Position numbers and translations under genes: made by a program. Below the pieces are notes generated by a model, which saw only the letters and a program-made list of their open reading frames with translations, was not told the DNA's origin and searched no databases. Shown piece after piece: positions 1-11,001 of a stretch of 64,000 nt of DNA. The DNA is from Cyanophora paradoxa (lineage: Eukaryota > Glaucocystophyceae > Cyanophorales > Cyanophoraceae). The DNA is taken from contig QPMI01000243.1 in NCBI GenBank assembly GCA_004431415.1, positions 44,649 to 108,648 on the forward strand, given 5' to 3'. How positions within the stretch are numbered: the first letter of the stretch is position 1; the number at the start of each line of letters is the position of its first letter.

Positions 1-304
1 CGCGCGGAAGCACGCGACCGCCTCCGCCATGTCCTCCCGCCCCTGCGCAGCCTCCCCTGCCCGGCTGCCGCGTACGCGTCATTCAGAGGCGCGCGGACGG
101 CGGGCCGGGGGCCGCGCACAAGAGAGCCGCCGCGTCCGCGTCCTTCGGGGCCGTCGAACACTCCGACGCAGCTGGCTGAGCCGCAGCGGGCTCCGACTCC
201 TGAGCCGTGTGCCCCGCCGCCGCGGGTTTCTTTGCGGAGGTCGGGCCCGTACACGCGAGCAGCGCGGCGAGGACAAGGAGGGCCCTCAGCCTGAAGCCCT
301 TCAT
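1..304 (-). CDS. N-terminal part of a secreted or lumenal protein (partial)
   Basis: The frame begins at 304 with Met-Lys-Gly-Phe-Arg-Leu-Arg followed by a hydrophobic core (LLVLAALLACTGPTSA), a typical ER signal peptide with probable cleavage after TSA. The following residues are Ala/Pro-rich. The open frame would stop at 83, but a GTGCGC donor lies at 119 and a CAG acceptor at about 43, matching introns elsewhere in the window, so the gene probably continues off the left edge. No family is recognisable from this fragment. It is divergent from the sorting nexin to its right and may share a promoter with it. Confidence 0.5.
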
Positions 305-626
305 TTCGTCCCGCCTCTACGAGCGAGTCGCGATGGGCGTCGTCGAGCTGCTGGCGCCGAGCGCCTCGGCTGAAGTCTGAAAATTTTCGAGTGCTGAATC
401 ACTGCTGATCAGTTGGTCTGGAAACGAAGTCTCTAGCCTAGTAGGCCGTTGTCGATCTTATCTATTCCCAGGCGAGGGCAGGGGACCCGGAAAAGCGAGA
501 GCTGAGTGGGGGGATTGGGCCTGCCACGGGTACGCAGCGACTCGAACGTTAGGCGCGTCTTCCAGGCGCGTGTATTATCGACGCCCGAGCGGAAGTAGGC
601 TTCGAAATCCCGTTTCAAGCATCGGA
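305..626. promoter_or_regulatory. Divergent intergenic region between secreted protein and sorting nexin
   Basis: About 320 bp separate two outward-pointing starts (304 on minus, 627 on plus). The stretch around 375-410 is AT-richer than the flanking coding DNA. No TATA box or other defined motif was recognised. It is inferred to hold both promoters because nothing else lies between the genes. Confidence 0.35.
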
Positions 627-2598
627 ATGGACTCCCCGGCCCCTCCTCCACCTCCGCGCCGTCCTCTGCCGGTCCCTGGGACGCCGGGCAGCGCCCCGCC
701 TCCAGTTCCGGCCACGCCGCCTGTAGCTCCGCCGCATCCGGCCCCGGCGACCCCGGCGACCCCGGCTGCTCCCGCTCCGGCCCCGGCCGCCCGTCCGGCT
801 CCTGCTGCCCGCCCTGCAGCAGCTCCCACCGCCCAGGTTGCGATCACCTTATGCAACCCTCAGAAGTCCGGCGAAGGCCTCAAAACGCACATTGTGCGTC
901 ATGATACAGAAGTCTTCGGACGCGTACATATGACTGACCCGGCGCCACGCACCGGGTCGGCCCGCAGACGTTCGAGGTGCAAGCGAAGGCGCTGGTGCCC
1001 GAACTGGCTGGCGTGTATGGCTCGCCGCACAGCTCCACTCGCCGCGCATTTAAGGACTTCGCCGCGCTGCGCGACCTTCTCCAGAGCATGTTCCCGCACG
1101 GTCAGTTCCCGAGCGAGAGCTTTTCAACGCTTGACCTCCATGTGCAGTCATTCTGCCGTTCCCTGAGAAGACGACGGCCGACGTTGTGCTGGACAAGAAG
1201 CACGGCTACACGGACGAGTTCATCGAGTGCGCCTCTTTCTAATTGTCCGTCATCGCTTGGGCATGACAGGAACCTCGCCCAGGTCGCGGCGAAAGAAGCT
1301 CAGCAGGTCCGCCTCAACCGCCATCGTCTATACCGCCTCAACCGCCATCGTGGCCGCCGACGCTGCCGGCGCGCGCGCGCAGGTTTATGAACCGTCTTGC
1401 TGAGCACCCGGTGGTCAGCAAGACAGCCGAGTTCCAGGCCTTCCTCACTAACCAGTTCTTTCCTTTTCCGTTCTTTCTCGCGCACGCGTGGCCGCCGACG
1501 CCGCTCGGCGGCAGGGACGCGAGCCTGCCGAAGGGCGGCAACGTGATGGACAAGGCGGCCTCGATCGGCGCCGGCCTCCTGAAGAAGGCCACCGTCGGCG
1601 TGCAGCAGGCGACGCGCGCGCCCGTCCCGAAGGACGACCCCCTCCAGTCGACCATCGAGTGGTACTGCGCCGCGTCCCGTCGGCGTCCTCCCTGTGCCCG
1701 ACGCGCGGCCGGACAGGTTCCGCGGCTTCCAGCTCTCGTGCGAGAAGGCTGCGGACTCCTCGAAGAGCCTCGCCAAGCAGAAGAGCGGTGCGCGGCCCGG
1801 ATCCCCTCTCCGGCGGGGCGCCGTTGAGCGGGCGGCAGACATGGCGTCGTGCGTGGGCCAGCTGGGCGCCATCCTCGCCGACCTCGGCCGCGGCGAGCAC
1901 GCGCACGTCGGCATGGTCGGCGCCCGCGCCCGCTGCCCCTCGCCCGCCCCGGCGCGGCTGAGCGCGCTCGGCGCAGCCGCTACTGGAGGCGTTCGGGGAG
2001 ACGTACCAGGCGCTGAACGCCGTCTCGGTGGGCCTCTCCGCGCAGGCGCAGATCGACGACGAGACCGTGAGCGACCTCTTCAAGGAGTACCTCCTTTTCT
2101 GCGAGGGCTTCAAGGCCGTCGAGATGCACCGCGTGCGGCCCCTCCCTTCCTCCCCTCCTCGGCCCCTCCCCGCTCAGCGCCACGCAGGAGGAGCTGTACG
2201 GGGCGGTGGACTCGCTGCGGTCGCAGGTGGAGAAGGCGAAGGCGAGCCTGCACACGCTCCAGGAGACGGGCCACGCCTCGCAGACCGACAAGATGCTCGG
2301 CCAGGCGATGTCCCTCTTCGGCGGAAAGAAGGAGAAGAAGGACACGACGGCGCAGGAGGCGCAGATCACCGGCGGCATCGAGAAGCTGCAGGCCGAGCTG
2401 GCCGCCGCGCAGAAGGAGTACGAGGAGTTCGCGGGCAAGGTGAAAGAGGAGGTGGCGCGCGTGCACAAGGTCAAGGCGAAGGAGTACAAGGCGATGCTGC
2501 GCGAGTTCGCGGAGGCGCAGATCGCCTTCCACTCCCTAAGCCTCGCCACCTGGAACGCCACTCTCCAGAAGATCGCCGCCGTCCCGGACGAGCCCTAG
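627..2598 (+). CDS. PX-BAR sorting nexin (SNX1/Vps5 type)
   Basis: Sorting nexins with PX plus BAR domains bind phosphoinositides on endosomes, bend the membrane and act in retromer-type recycling. After a Pro/Ala-rich N-terminus of about 70 residues, a PX domain is assembled from exons near 627-893, 968-1100 and about 1149-1205. It shows the NPQKSGEGLKTHI strand, the RAFKDFAALRDLL helix and the PFPEK turn. A linker with an MNRLAEHPVVSKTAEFQAFL helix follows. The C-terminal half is a long helical BAR/Vps5 region ending in a charged coiled coil, with stop at 2598. Introns are short and GC-rich. The start at 627 gives the Pro-rich leader; an upstream Met at 612 or earlier is possible. The family is clear, the exact SNX subtype is not. 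Confidence 0.85.
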
Positions 2599-2996
2599 GC
2601 AGCCCCCTCCCCGCCCGCCTCCCTTCGGGTTCCTCCCCTGTCTGAATTCCACGTGCTGCGTGCCACGGTGATGAGAGGACCGGGGGGCAGGCCAGCCCGT
2701 GGGCCGGAAGGGGCCCGTCAGAGTCGGTCGGACTGTGGCCGAAGTATGCCTTCGATCGTGAACAAGCTAAAAAAGCTGAAGGAAAAGGCAGACCGGGAGG
2801 ACGGCAGCGGCAGCCGAAGCTCGAGTTCGCGCCCGCGGCCTACAAATCTTCAATGGAACTTCGGAATTCATGTACACTTGGCCATGGGGTCTTAAATAAG
2901 AAATACACTAGGAAATCCTGTGGGACTGTGGGCTTCGAAGGCTTCACAGCACGCTCGGCCGGGGAGGCCAGGGGGGGAGTCGGGGCCTCGGGGGCG
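2599..2996. other. Convergent 3' intergenic region
   Basis: About 400 bp separate the 3' ends of the sorting nexin (+) and the LRRC45-like gene (-). A short frame beginning MPSIVNKLKKLKEKADRED near 2748 is basic and Ser-rich but has no supporting context. I treat the region as 3' UTR and spacer. Confidence 0.3.
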
Positions 2997-5709
2997 CTAG
3001 CCGCGCAGCAGCGCCTCCGCGTCTGCCACGAACTCGGAGACCTGCCCGGAGCTCAGAAACGGGGGGAGAAGGGGCGAAACGACGGCGGACGCGCCTTGCG
3101 CTGGCGCTCGCGGTCAGACTCGACGACCAGCGCGCGCGCGCGCTCGAGCTGCGCCCGCATCCCGTCGCTGAGCTTGCGCCAGCGCGCCTCGGCGGCGCCC
3201 ATCTCCTCGCGGTGCTGCGCCGCCAGCAGCGCCTTCTCCCGCTCGGCGCCCTCGACCCGCATCGCCAGCTCCTTGCTCTTCACCTCCAGCTCCCCCATCT
3301 TCTGCACCTGCTCGGGGGTGAGGGGCGGGCGGCCTGGGGAGAGGCGGCGCCGGCGTAGGGGCACCTGCTCGCGCATGGCGGCGAGGGCGCGGTCGGAGGC
3401 GGCGCGCTCGGCCTGGGCGACGGCGAGCTGCTGCTCGAGGCTCATGCGCTCGCCGCGCTCCGCGTTGCGCGCGATCTCCATCGTCGTCAGCCGCTCCTGC
3501 ACCTCCGCCACGCGCTTCAGCAGGTCCGCCTGCGTCTTCGCCGCCGACTCCTGCGCGGCCCGCGCCGCCTCCTCGTGGCTCCGCTGCAGCGCCTCGAGGT
3601 CCTTCTCCAGCTGCCGCGCCCGGCTGTCCGCGTCCGCCGCCAGCCGCGCCTGCCGCTCGGCGTCCCGGTTGTGCTCCTCCACTGCCTTCCGCAGCGCGTC
3701 CCGCTCCCGCGAGAGGCCCTCCAGCCGCGCCGTCAGGTCCCGCTCCAGCGCCGAGAGCTTCCGCTCGTACTCCGCCCGCGCCTCCTCCCGCCGCAGCGCC
3801 AGCTCCTCGTCCTTCCCACGTGCCGTCTCCCGCGCGCTCTCCAGCTGCGCCCGCAGCGAGGCCAGCTCGCGCTGCGCCGAGCCCTCGCGCTCCTGTGCCT
3901 CCGCCCGCGTGCGCGCCGCCGCCTCCTCCGCCGCCTCGGCGCGCGCCGCCGCCCGCTCCGAGGTCGCCACCGCCGCGTTGCGCTCGCCCTCGGCCACCTC
4001 GCGAGCCTTCTCCGCCCGCTTCAGCGCCGCCTCCGTGCGGCCCCGGTCCGCCTCGAGCTCCGCCGCCCGCGCCTCGGCCCGCCGCAGCGCGCCCTCCGCC
4101 TGGATCCGCCCCAACCGCTGCTCCTCCGTCCTGTGCGCCCTCGACTCAGCCCGGCGCGGCGCGGCGGGCAGCTCCGGGGCGGGGCGGGGGCGCGCCGGTC
4201 CTTCTCGGCGGTGAGGGCGACCTCGAGGGCCTGGGAGGCGTCGGCGCGGGCGGTGAGGAGGGCCTTGGCGTCCTCCAGCTGCGAGACGAGAGCCTCCAGC
4301 TCCCGCTGCCGCCGCTGCAGCTCGTCGTGCACCCGCGCGTTCTGGCGCCGCCGCCCTCAGCGCCGGCGCGGGGGCGAGGAGGAGCGCGGGGGCGGGGCAG
4401 CGCGGACCTCAAGGAGGGTGCGGTCGAGCTCGACGTTCTGCTCGGTGCGGCGGCGCTCGTCGGCCGCGCGCAGGGCGCGGTTCCGCTCGAGCGCCGCCTG
4501 CACAATCTCCACCGTGTCCTCCAGCACCCCGTTGCCCCCGATCTGCCCGCCCGCAGCCGCTGAACGGTGGCGGCGGGACGAGGGCGCGGCGGAGCGGGCG
4601 TGGAGGCACCTTGAGGTCGGTGAGGAAGCTGTTCTGCGAGACGGCCTCCGCGACGGCCCGCCCGCCCACGACGCCCAGCGAGTTCCAGCGCAGATCGCAG
4701 CTCCGGATGCCGAAGTTGAGGGAGAGGACGGCCGCCAGCTCCAGGCCGCCGGCCGGCCCGATCCGGTTGTTGCGCAGGTCGAGCTGCCGCCCGGGCGGGC
4801 GCGTCAGCGAGGCACGGCGAGAGAGGAGGGCGAGCAGTGCGGTTCTGTCGCTTCAGCGGTAGTCTTTATCACGAGCCGATCGACGGCAACGCGGCACCCA
4901 AGGGGGCATGTTCGCGGGCTTATTGTTCACTGGCAGGCGGGTGACGGGGGAACAGTCACGCGCCGCCAGCGCCGCGGTTGATATATTCCGGGTGACGGAC
5001 GAGCGTCGCCTGATTCTATCGGCTGCCTCGGCGAGAGAGATTCCGGAGGCGCTCGGGAAACGCCGCCCAAGGGCGCGCCTCGGCCGACGGCTCTCAGATT
5101 ACAAAAAATTGGCTTTCTTCCATCCTTAGCGACTGAGCTGAAGGCTAGATTCCCGCTCGCACCTGGTGTATCGTGTTGGATTTTGCCAGCACCTGGCACA
5201 TCAGCTTCATGGCGTCTTCGCTGAGCCCCAAACTGTTCCACTCCAGCAGGAGAGACTCCACGTTGGGGAACGCCTGCAGGAATGCCAGAATCGTCTCACC
5301 CCTGTGAATGTTGCACCCTCTGCGGAATGCTTCAATCTTAGCTTTCTGGCTGACCTCAAATCATAGCTCCATGGCCGAAAATTTGAATGTGGCCGTCGCA
5401 CGCGCACCTTAAGTTCAAACTCCGAATCGCCGTCACATTCGACGACAGACGCGCTTCACTCAACCGATCCAGCAGCGCGGTGTCCCCGAGGCACGAGTCC
5501 GCGAAGCTAAGTACGGATGGGTCATCGGCTTGAGGCGTGGAGGAGCTGCCGGAGGCGCCGAGCGAAGCGCTAGCAATCCCCGCGGGCTGAGAGGCGCTCT
5601 CGCGCATCGCCGCTGTTGCGAGCTTGGAGCCGGACGCGCCCAGCGTCGGCAGCCCACGCGCCGGTGCTGCCTGCGCCCCGATCGGCGGCAGTGATGCCAC
5701 CGTCGGCAT
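2997..5709 (-). CDS. LRRC45-like leucine-rich-repeat coiled-coil protein
   Basis: LRRC45 is a centrosome-linker and basal-body protein with an N-terminal leucine-rich-repeat domain and a long C-terminal coiled coil. Translating from 5709, exon 1 (to about 5409) has a Ser/Ala-rich leader and ends SNVTAIRSLNLR. Exon 2 (about 5320-5169) reads NVESLLLEWNSLGLSEDAM. Further exons give LDLRNNRIGPAGG and CDLRWNSLGVVGGRAVAE. These are the LEWNSLG, LRNN and DLRWN repeats typical of LRRC45 (family knowledge). From about 4500 down to 2997 the protein is almost continuous heptad-rich Glu/Ala/Arg helix, ending EFVADAEALLRG-stop. Introns start GTGCG. Length and architecture suit the family. Confidence 0.8.
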
Positions 5710-6417
5710 TTTCGCCGATTTCCGGGTTCCAGCTCAGACTGCTGCTGCAACGTCTCGACGAGCCCTGTACCCGTGACAGTGACAGTCGACGTCCCGGCAC
5801 GAGCTCGAGCCCCGGCCCCGGACCCCGCACCGGATCCGGACCCTGAGGCGCCCGGCTCCTCGTCGGCGGCCCCGCCACCGGCGAAGAGGCAGCGCCTGCA
5901 GTTTAGCTAGCTATACCTATGGCTAGCGCTAGCTAGCGCTAGCGCTAGCTCCTCGATCGCGAGCTAGCTCTCCGTTGGTTGACCACCAACCTCTTCCGCC
6001 CACAGTCTTGTGCGGCGCCGGTTAGCGCGTAGACCGGATAGAGGGGCTCCGTTCCCCAGGACTCTCCCGGCCCTTTGTTCACAGCGTCGAAGTCGTACCA
6101 TATACACGTAGTGTGTGCTGTACCCGTAGACGCGTGTCACAGGCCGAGTTTGTTCAATTGCATCGATGCATCATGGCATGCGTTCGTGCCGACCCCTTTC
6201 GTACAATCGAGGTGCGCCGACCGTCGCTCCACCTCGCACGGAGCACGCGCCTCACGGAGCAACGGCGCTCGCAGCATGGAAGTCAGCCCGCTCCGGATAG
6301 CTTCGAGCTCATACAGGATATGCAGACCGATTCGCACGGGTCCGCTCGCCGCAGGCCGGCGAATCGAGCCGCGCTAACCCCGACCGCCGTGCAGTCGCGC
6401 GCGAGGACTACCAACCG
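5710..6417. promoter_or_regulatory. Divergent spacer with GCTAGC-rich repeat
   Basis: The spacer lies between the LRRC45-like start (minus, 5709) and the SOD-like start (plus, 6418). At about 5907-5972 it carries overlapping GCTAGC/AGCGCTAGC units, a simple palindromic repeat capable of several small hairpins. The nearer 5' part of the SOD-like gene (about 6300-6417) is open in its frame but has no upstream ATG, so an extra 5' exon cannot be excluded. Confidence 0.35.
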
Positions 6418-7461
6418 ATGCGCTGCAACTCGTCTCCTTCCTGCAACTTCGAAGCTGGTGAGCCAGCTGCTTTGGCCGCGCCGATCCGGTCCTGTTCCGC
6501 GTGCTCGCCGCACGCGACGATGCCCGCTGAACGCGTCCCGCAGAGACGAGCGCGGCAGCAAGGAGATCTACAGCATCGCGCTTCGTCGCAGCGACCGCAT
6601 GCGCGGCGCTGGTCGCACTAGGATTCGCCGGCAGTTCGGCCCCCGCATACGCCAGCGGAGTCGCAGTGTCAAAGAAGGTGCGGAGCGCCTGCGCTCGCAT
6701 CCTCCCTCGCGCCCCCGACGCGCGTGGCCGCCAGGCGATCGCGGTGCTGAGTGGAACGATGAACAACGAGAGGGTCAACGGGATCTTCCGGTTCACGCAG
6801 GAGAAGGTGGCTCCGCTCCCCCCACGCGCCGCGCAGCGCCGCAGCCGCATTCGCCGCCTCATGCGCGTCGCGCGCAGGAGGGCGCACCGGTGCACGTCAT
6901 CGGCGAGGTCAACGGGCTGACGCCAGGCGAGTCGCGCGTGTCCTCGTCGGCGGCCGATACAGCTCTGCTGAACTTGGCGGGGGCGCGCGCAGGGCTGCAC
7001 GGGATCCACATTCACGCTCAAGGAGACGTCTCGTTTAAGGTGCCGCGCCGCTTCTCTGCGCGAGCGCCGGCCAGGCCGCGCGCGCGGGCGGCCGAGGCGT
7101 GGCGGCAGGACGGGTCGGGGGTCGGGGGCCACTTCAACCCGTCGGGGAGCTCGCACGGGGACCCGGACGGGAAGGAGCGGCACGCGGGGGACCTGGGGAA
7201 CCTCGTCGCCGACAACCGCGGCATCGCCACCATCGACCGCGAGTACGACACCGGCATGCAGGTCCGCCCCCGAGGGCGCGAGCTGCCCGCCGCCGTCCCC
7301 TCTGCTTCACTGACGCCCGGCCTGTGCAGCTTTCCGGCTCGAAGTCGATCATCGGGCGGGCGCTGGTCATTAACACCGACCCGGACGACTACAGGACGCA
7401 GCCGAACGGCAACTCGGGCGCCGCCATCGCCCAGGGCGTCATCGGCATCTCCGTCAACTAG
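6418..7461 (+). CDS. Cu/Zn superoxide dismutase-like protein, probably inactive, with thylakoid/lumen-type signal
   Basis: Spliced exons give a short leader, a hydrophobic stretch ending APAYA (AxA cleavage), then a SOD fold. Visible SOD elements are AIAVLSGTMNNERVNGIFRF, LTPGLHGIHIHAQGD, GGHFNP, the HGDP and RHAGDLGN block and IIGRALVINTDPDD. Zinc and bridging ligands (bovine H61/H63, H69/H71, H78/H80, D81/D83 depending on numbering) and the HxH copper pair are present. The last copper histidine is Asn (LVIN in place of VVH), the active-site Arg in GSRLACG is Ala (GAAIAQG), and both disulfide cysteines are absent. LTP-GLHG is joined across a GC-AG intron (6927-6992). Introns also occur near 6458-6543 and 6677-6732. 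The product could be a structural or metal-binding paralogue; activity would be unexpected. Confidence 0.75.
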
Positions 7462-8435
7462 CCCCGCGGCGCCCGCCCGGGGGCCTCAGCCCGCGGGAGC
7501 CCCTCCCGAGCCAAGCCCGCGGCCGGCCCCTTCTGGGGCCCCGGTGGGCAGTCGCCAAGCGTTCAGCCCGGAGGCTGCCCGGCCCGGGGGCCCTCTGGCC
7601 TGGCACCTGCCCTCGTCGTCTTCCCTTTTTGCCCAGCCGTCCTTCAGACTTTTCGGTCCATCGCCACCACTTTCGCGTGCATATGTACCAATTTGGTTAC
7701 TGTGATACGTATACGTTAGTTCGAATCTTCAGAAGGCTTACTTGCAAATGTGATGAATAGGTATACGTGATATTGGTGCATGTCGTAGTCAGTCTAAACA
7801 TTCAATTTTGCAATCGCGATGCATTAGCCTTCATGATCAAAATCACTGGTCAGGAATCGAAGCCGGTGCCCCGGCTGCGGCGGCCGCAGATGCAGGGCCG
7901 CGGCCGGCGCGCGCGCTGGCGCCGGCGCCGCGCCGCGGCCGGCGCGCGCCGCCGGCGCCATGCGGTGCGGCGGCCAGACGGCCCATGGGCCATATGCATA
8001 CGGCATCCGATGATCTCGATCTAGATCTCGAAGTCTGCCGCACGCAGCTGCATGCGCAGGCCAGACCGTCGGACCCCTCGCATGGCCAGAGGAAGTCGGA
8101 CCTCGAATTTCGTTTGTTTGCAATTGGTAAAAGCAAAACCCGTAAGACGACCTGGGCCCCCACGCTCGCCTGGAATGAAGGCGAACGGGCCGGGCGGTCA
8201 TCAACGCCACGCCTCTGGCAAAGCCAGGGAACGCAGCACCTTCACGCTCAGGGGCCCAGGTTATGCTTCCGCATCCGGGTTGAGAGGTTTGTCTTTTTAG
8301 AAAGACATGAGAGATTGACCGAACTGTACACTGATCCTGTACGAGTAAGGTCTTAATCGTACAATTCGGCGGAATCGCTTTTTGTACTCCCGCGCGGAGC
8401 CGATCGCACCACACGTCGCGGAGGCCGCGGGGTCC
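7439..8435. repeat. Segmental duplication, copy A
   Basis: About 1 kb starting in the final SOD-like codons and running through its 3' flank. It is repeated almost base for base at 9590-10582. It includes a very GC-rich block (about 7870-7965) with a repeated CGCGGCCGGCGCGCGC unit, then a lower-GC tail ending at GCGGGGTCC. Differences seen are single-base changes and a 4-bp length change in the GAACGGG run. Both copies hold several small frames but no recognisable protein. Confidence 0.85.
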
Positions 8436-9589
8436 TCCCAGCGCGCCTCGAGCGCTCTTCCGCGTCGCTGCTGTGCTTTCCTTCGCGTCGCTTTGATTGC
8501 GGGGTACAGAATTGCCTCAGGGCTGGGTATAGGTTTCGCTCCGCTCCAACGCTCTGACGTACTGTTCGAGCAGCAGATTGGCGTAGTTAAATCGCTGTCG
8601 GGGAGATTGCTGCTTGCGTGCCGCGGAGATCTCCGCCGCCAAGCGAGAAGGAGGCCAGAGGCGACCCATGGCCAGCGACATCAACTGCGACCCAGCGATC
8701 CAGCGACATCCACTGGTGATGCCGCAGATGTTAACCGAGCTGCAACTGCAACGTTCGGCAGCTGAAGAGAGCTGGCGGTCCGTCGGACGCCGGGCACGCC
8801 GCCAGCTCGTCGGCATCGAAGGCTAAAGCGGGACGCATCGGAGGCTGCGGTGGAGTCGTTGGTGTTCTAGTCCGCCGATGCCTCGCGGAGGACGAAGCCA
8901 GACCGTCCCGCAGCCCCATCCCGGTGATTCAGGCCAGTCGCCCGCGCACATGAGTCGGCTGAAGTGGGAGTGCGAGGACCAGGCACGGTCACGGGCGGCA
9001 AAGCTGTCGCAATAAGCGAGGTGCGGCTCCCGGCGCTGGCGGCGCAGGGGTCGCCGGAGCCAGCCCGGGTTCGGGCGGCGCAGGAGCGAGCAGCGGCGGC
9101 GGCGACGAGGACGGGACGAGGTATGCGGCAACCTTCTCGCCGAGTGCAGCGCCCGCCGCGCCACCGAGTCCCGTGCCGCCGGTGCCGCCTGCGTCCCGGC
9201 CCCAACCCCGCTGCGCGGCGTCGAGGGGAGCGGCCGCAGAGCTCAAGGCGCTTGGCAGTCGTCGGCCTGGACCTCCGCGTCGAGGAGCGGGAGGTCGGCC
9301 CCCGCCCCACTGCCCTACCACCAGCCACCCCGCCCTGCGGCGGGCGGCGCTCCCAGCCCCCAGCACCTCCCTGCACGACCCCGCGGAGGCCGGCGCGGCA
9401 GCAACGGCGGTAGCAGTGGCGGCGGCGGCAGCGGTGCGCGGGTCGGACGTGGATGGCTGCCGCTCGCAGGCGGTGAGTGGCGGCGTGTCGCTCAACGACG
9501 GCGGCACTCGCGGCTGCTGGTACAGAGGCTCGGAGGAGGGCGATGCGTGCCACAGAGAGGAGGCCCCCTGCAGGCAGCCCTGCAGAACT
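8436..9589 (-). other. Spacer between duplicate copies, possible uncharacterised gene
   Basis: No family is recognised. On the minus strand an open segment from 9507 (MPPSLSDTPPLTACER) is Ala/Pro-rich. A downstream segment ending near 8517 (RFNYANLLLEQYVRALERSE) looks protein-like, so a minus-strand gene of a few exons is possible. The plus strand also has open segments, one from about 8668 (MASDINCDPAIQRHPL). Exon joins could not be established on either strand, so no CDS is called. Confidence 0.2.
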
Positions 9590-10582
9590 TCATCAGCATC
9601 TCTGTCAACTAGCCCCGCGGCGCCCGCCCGGGGGCCTCAGCCCGCGGGAGCCCCTCCCGAGCCAAGCCCGCGGCCGGCCCCTTCTGGGGCCCCGGTGGGC
9701 AGTCGCCAAGCGTTCAGCCCGGAGGCTGCCCGGCCCGGGGGCCCTCTGGAACTGGCACATGCCCTCGTCGTCTTCCCTTTTTGCCCAGCCGTCCTTCAGA
9801 CTTTTCGGTCCATCGCCACCACTTTCGCGTGCATATGTACCAATTTGGTTACTGTGATACGTATACGTTAGTTCGAATCTTCAGAAGGCTTACTTGCGAA
9901 TGTGATGAATAGGCATACGTGATATTGGTGCATGTCGTAGTCAGTCTAAACATTCAATTTTGCAATCGCGATGCATTAGCCTTCATGATCACAATCACTG
10001 GTCAGGAATCGAAGCCGGTGCCCCGGCTGCGGCGGCCGCAGATGCAGGGCCGCGGCCGGCGCGCGCGCTGGCGCCGGCGCCGCGCCGCGGCCGGCGCGCG
10101 CCGCCGGCGCCATGCGGTGCGGCGGCCAGACGGCCCATGGGCCATATGCATACGGCATCCGATGATCTCGATCTAGATCTCGAAGTCTGCCGCACGCAGC
10201 TGCATGCGCAGGCCAGACCGTCGGACCCCTCGCATGGCCAGAGGAAGTCGGACCTCGAATTTCGTTTGTTTGCAATTGGTAAAAGCAAAACCCGTAAGAC
10301 GACCTGGGCCCCCACGCTCGCCTGGAATGAAGGCGAACGGGCGGTCATCAACGCCACGCCTCTGGCAAAGCCAGGGAACGCAGCACCTTCACGCTCAGGG
10401 GCCCAGGTTATGCTTCCGCATCCGGGTTGAGAGGTTTGTCTTTTTAGAAAGACATGAGAGATTGACCGAACTGTACACTGATCCTGTACGAGTAAGGTCT
10501 TAATCGTACAATTCGGCGGAATCGCTTTTTGTACTCCCGCGCGGAGCCGATCGCACCACACGTCGCGGAGGCCGCGGGGTCC
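9590..10582. repeat. Segmental duplication, copy B
   Basis: Near-identical partner of 7439-8435 in the same orientation. It begins with a remnant of the SOD-like terminal exon (SISVN-stop) that is not attached to a recognisable SOD domain, so duplication included only the last few codons and 3' flank. After GGGGTCC the two flanks diverge through an insertion in copy B and then remain loosely similar for about 50 bp. Confidence 0.85.
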
Positions 10583-11001
10583 CACCCATTCGGGAGCGTC
10601 GCCCCTCTCCTTGCTCCCAGCGCGCGTCGAGCGCTTTTCCGCGTCGCTGCTCTGCTTTCCGGGGCGCGCGGTCGCGCCGGCGCGCGGCAGCCGCGGTCCA
10701 ACCGCCGCCGGCGATCGGGGCGGAGCCGGCCGGTTCGAAACGATGATGTTGATGTACTGGAGCCAGGTCCGGCTCGGCAGGTCTGCGCGCGCTGCGCTAG
10801 CGGAGATCGGCCGGGTCGATCGCCACGCGATCTCCGGGAAAGGGTTCGACTCCCGGCGGGTCGCACCTTTTGGCGGGAGGATCTCAGCAACCGGCTGGGC
10901 CACTTCGAGTCTCGTTTGAGCCTCCCTCGCCGGCTGCGCTGGTAGTTAAAACATGGAGATCCGCGGCGGCATTGCGGCAGCAGCAGCTATGCAGCAGCGT
11001 C
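10583..11001. other. Intergenic region upstream of importin-like fragment
   Basis: Nothing certain lies here. Around 10800-10840 a 9-bp stem (CGGAGATCG / CGATCTCCG) encloses a GC-rich loop. A Leu/Met-containing open stretch begins near 10743 but has no recognisable domain. Confidence 0.25.

Noticed and set aside
2748-2895. Small basic protein beginning MPSIVNKLKKLKEKADRED
   Set aside because: It lies in the 3' flank between convergent genes with no homologue or splice context that I can recognise.
10790-10866. tRNA-like T-arm (GGTTCGACTCC) followed by TTTT
   Set aside because: No matching 5' acceptor strand or anticodon arm could be drawn around it, and the T-stem has mismatches.
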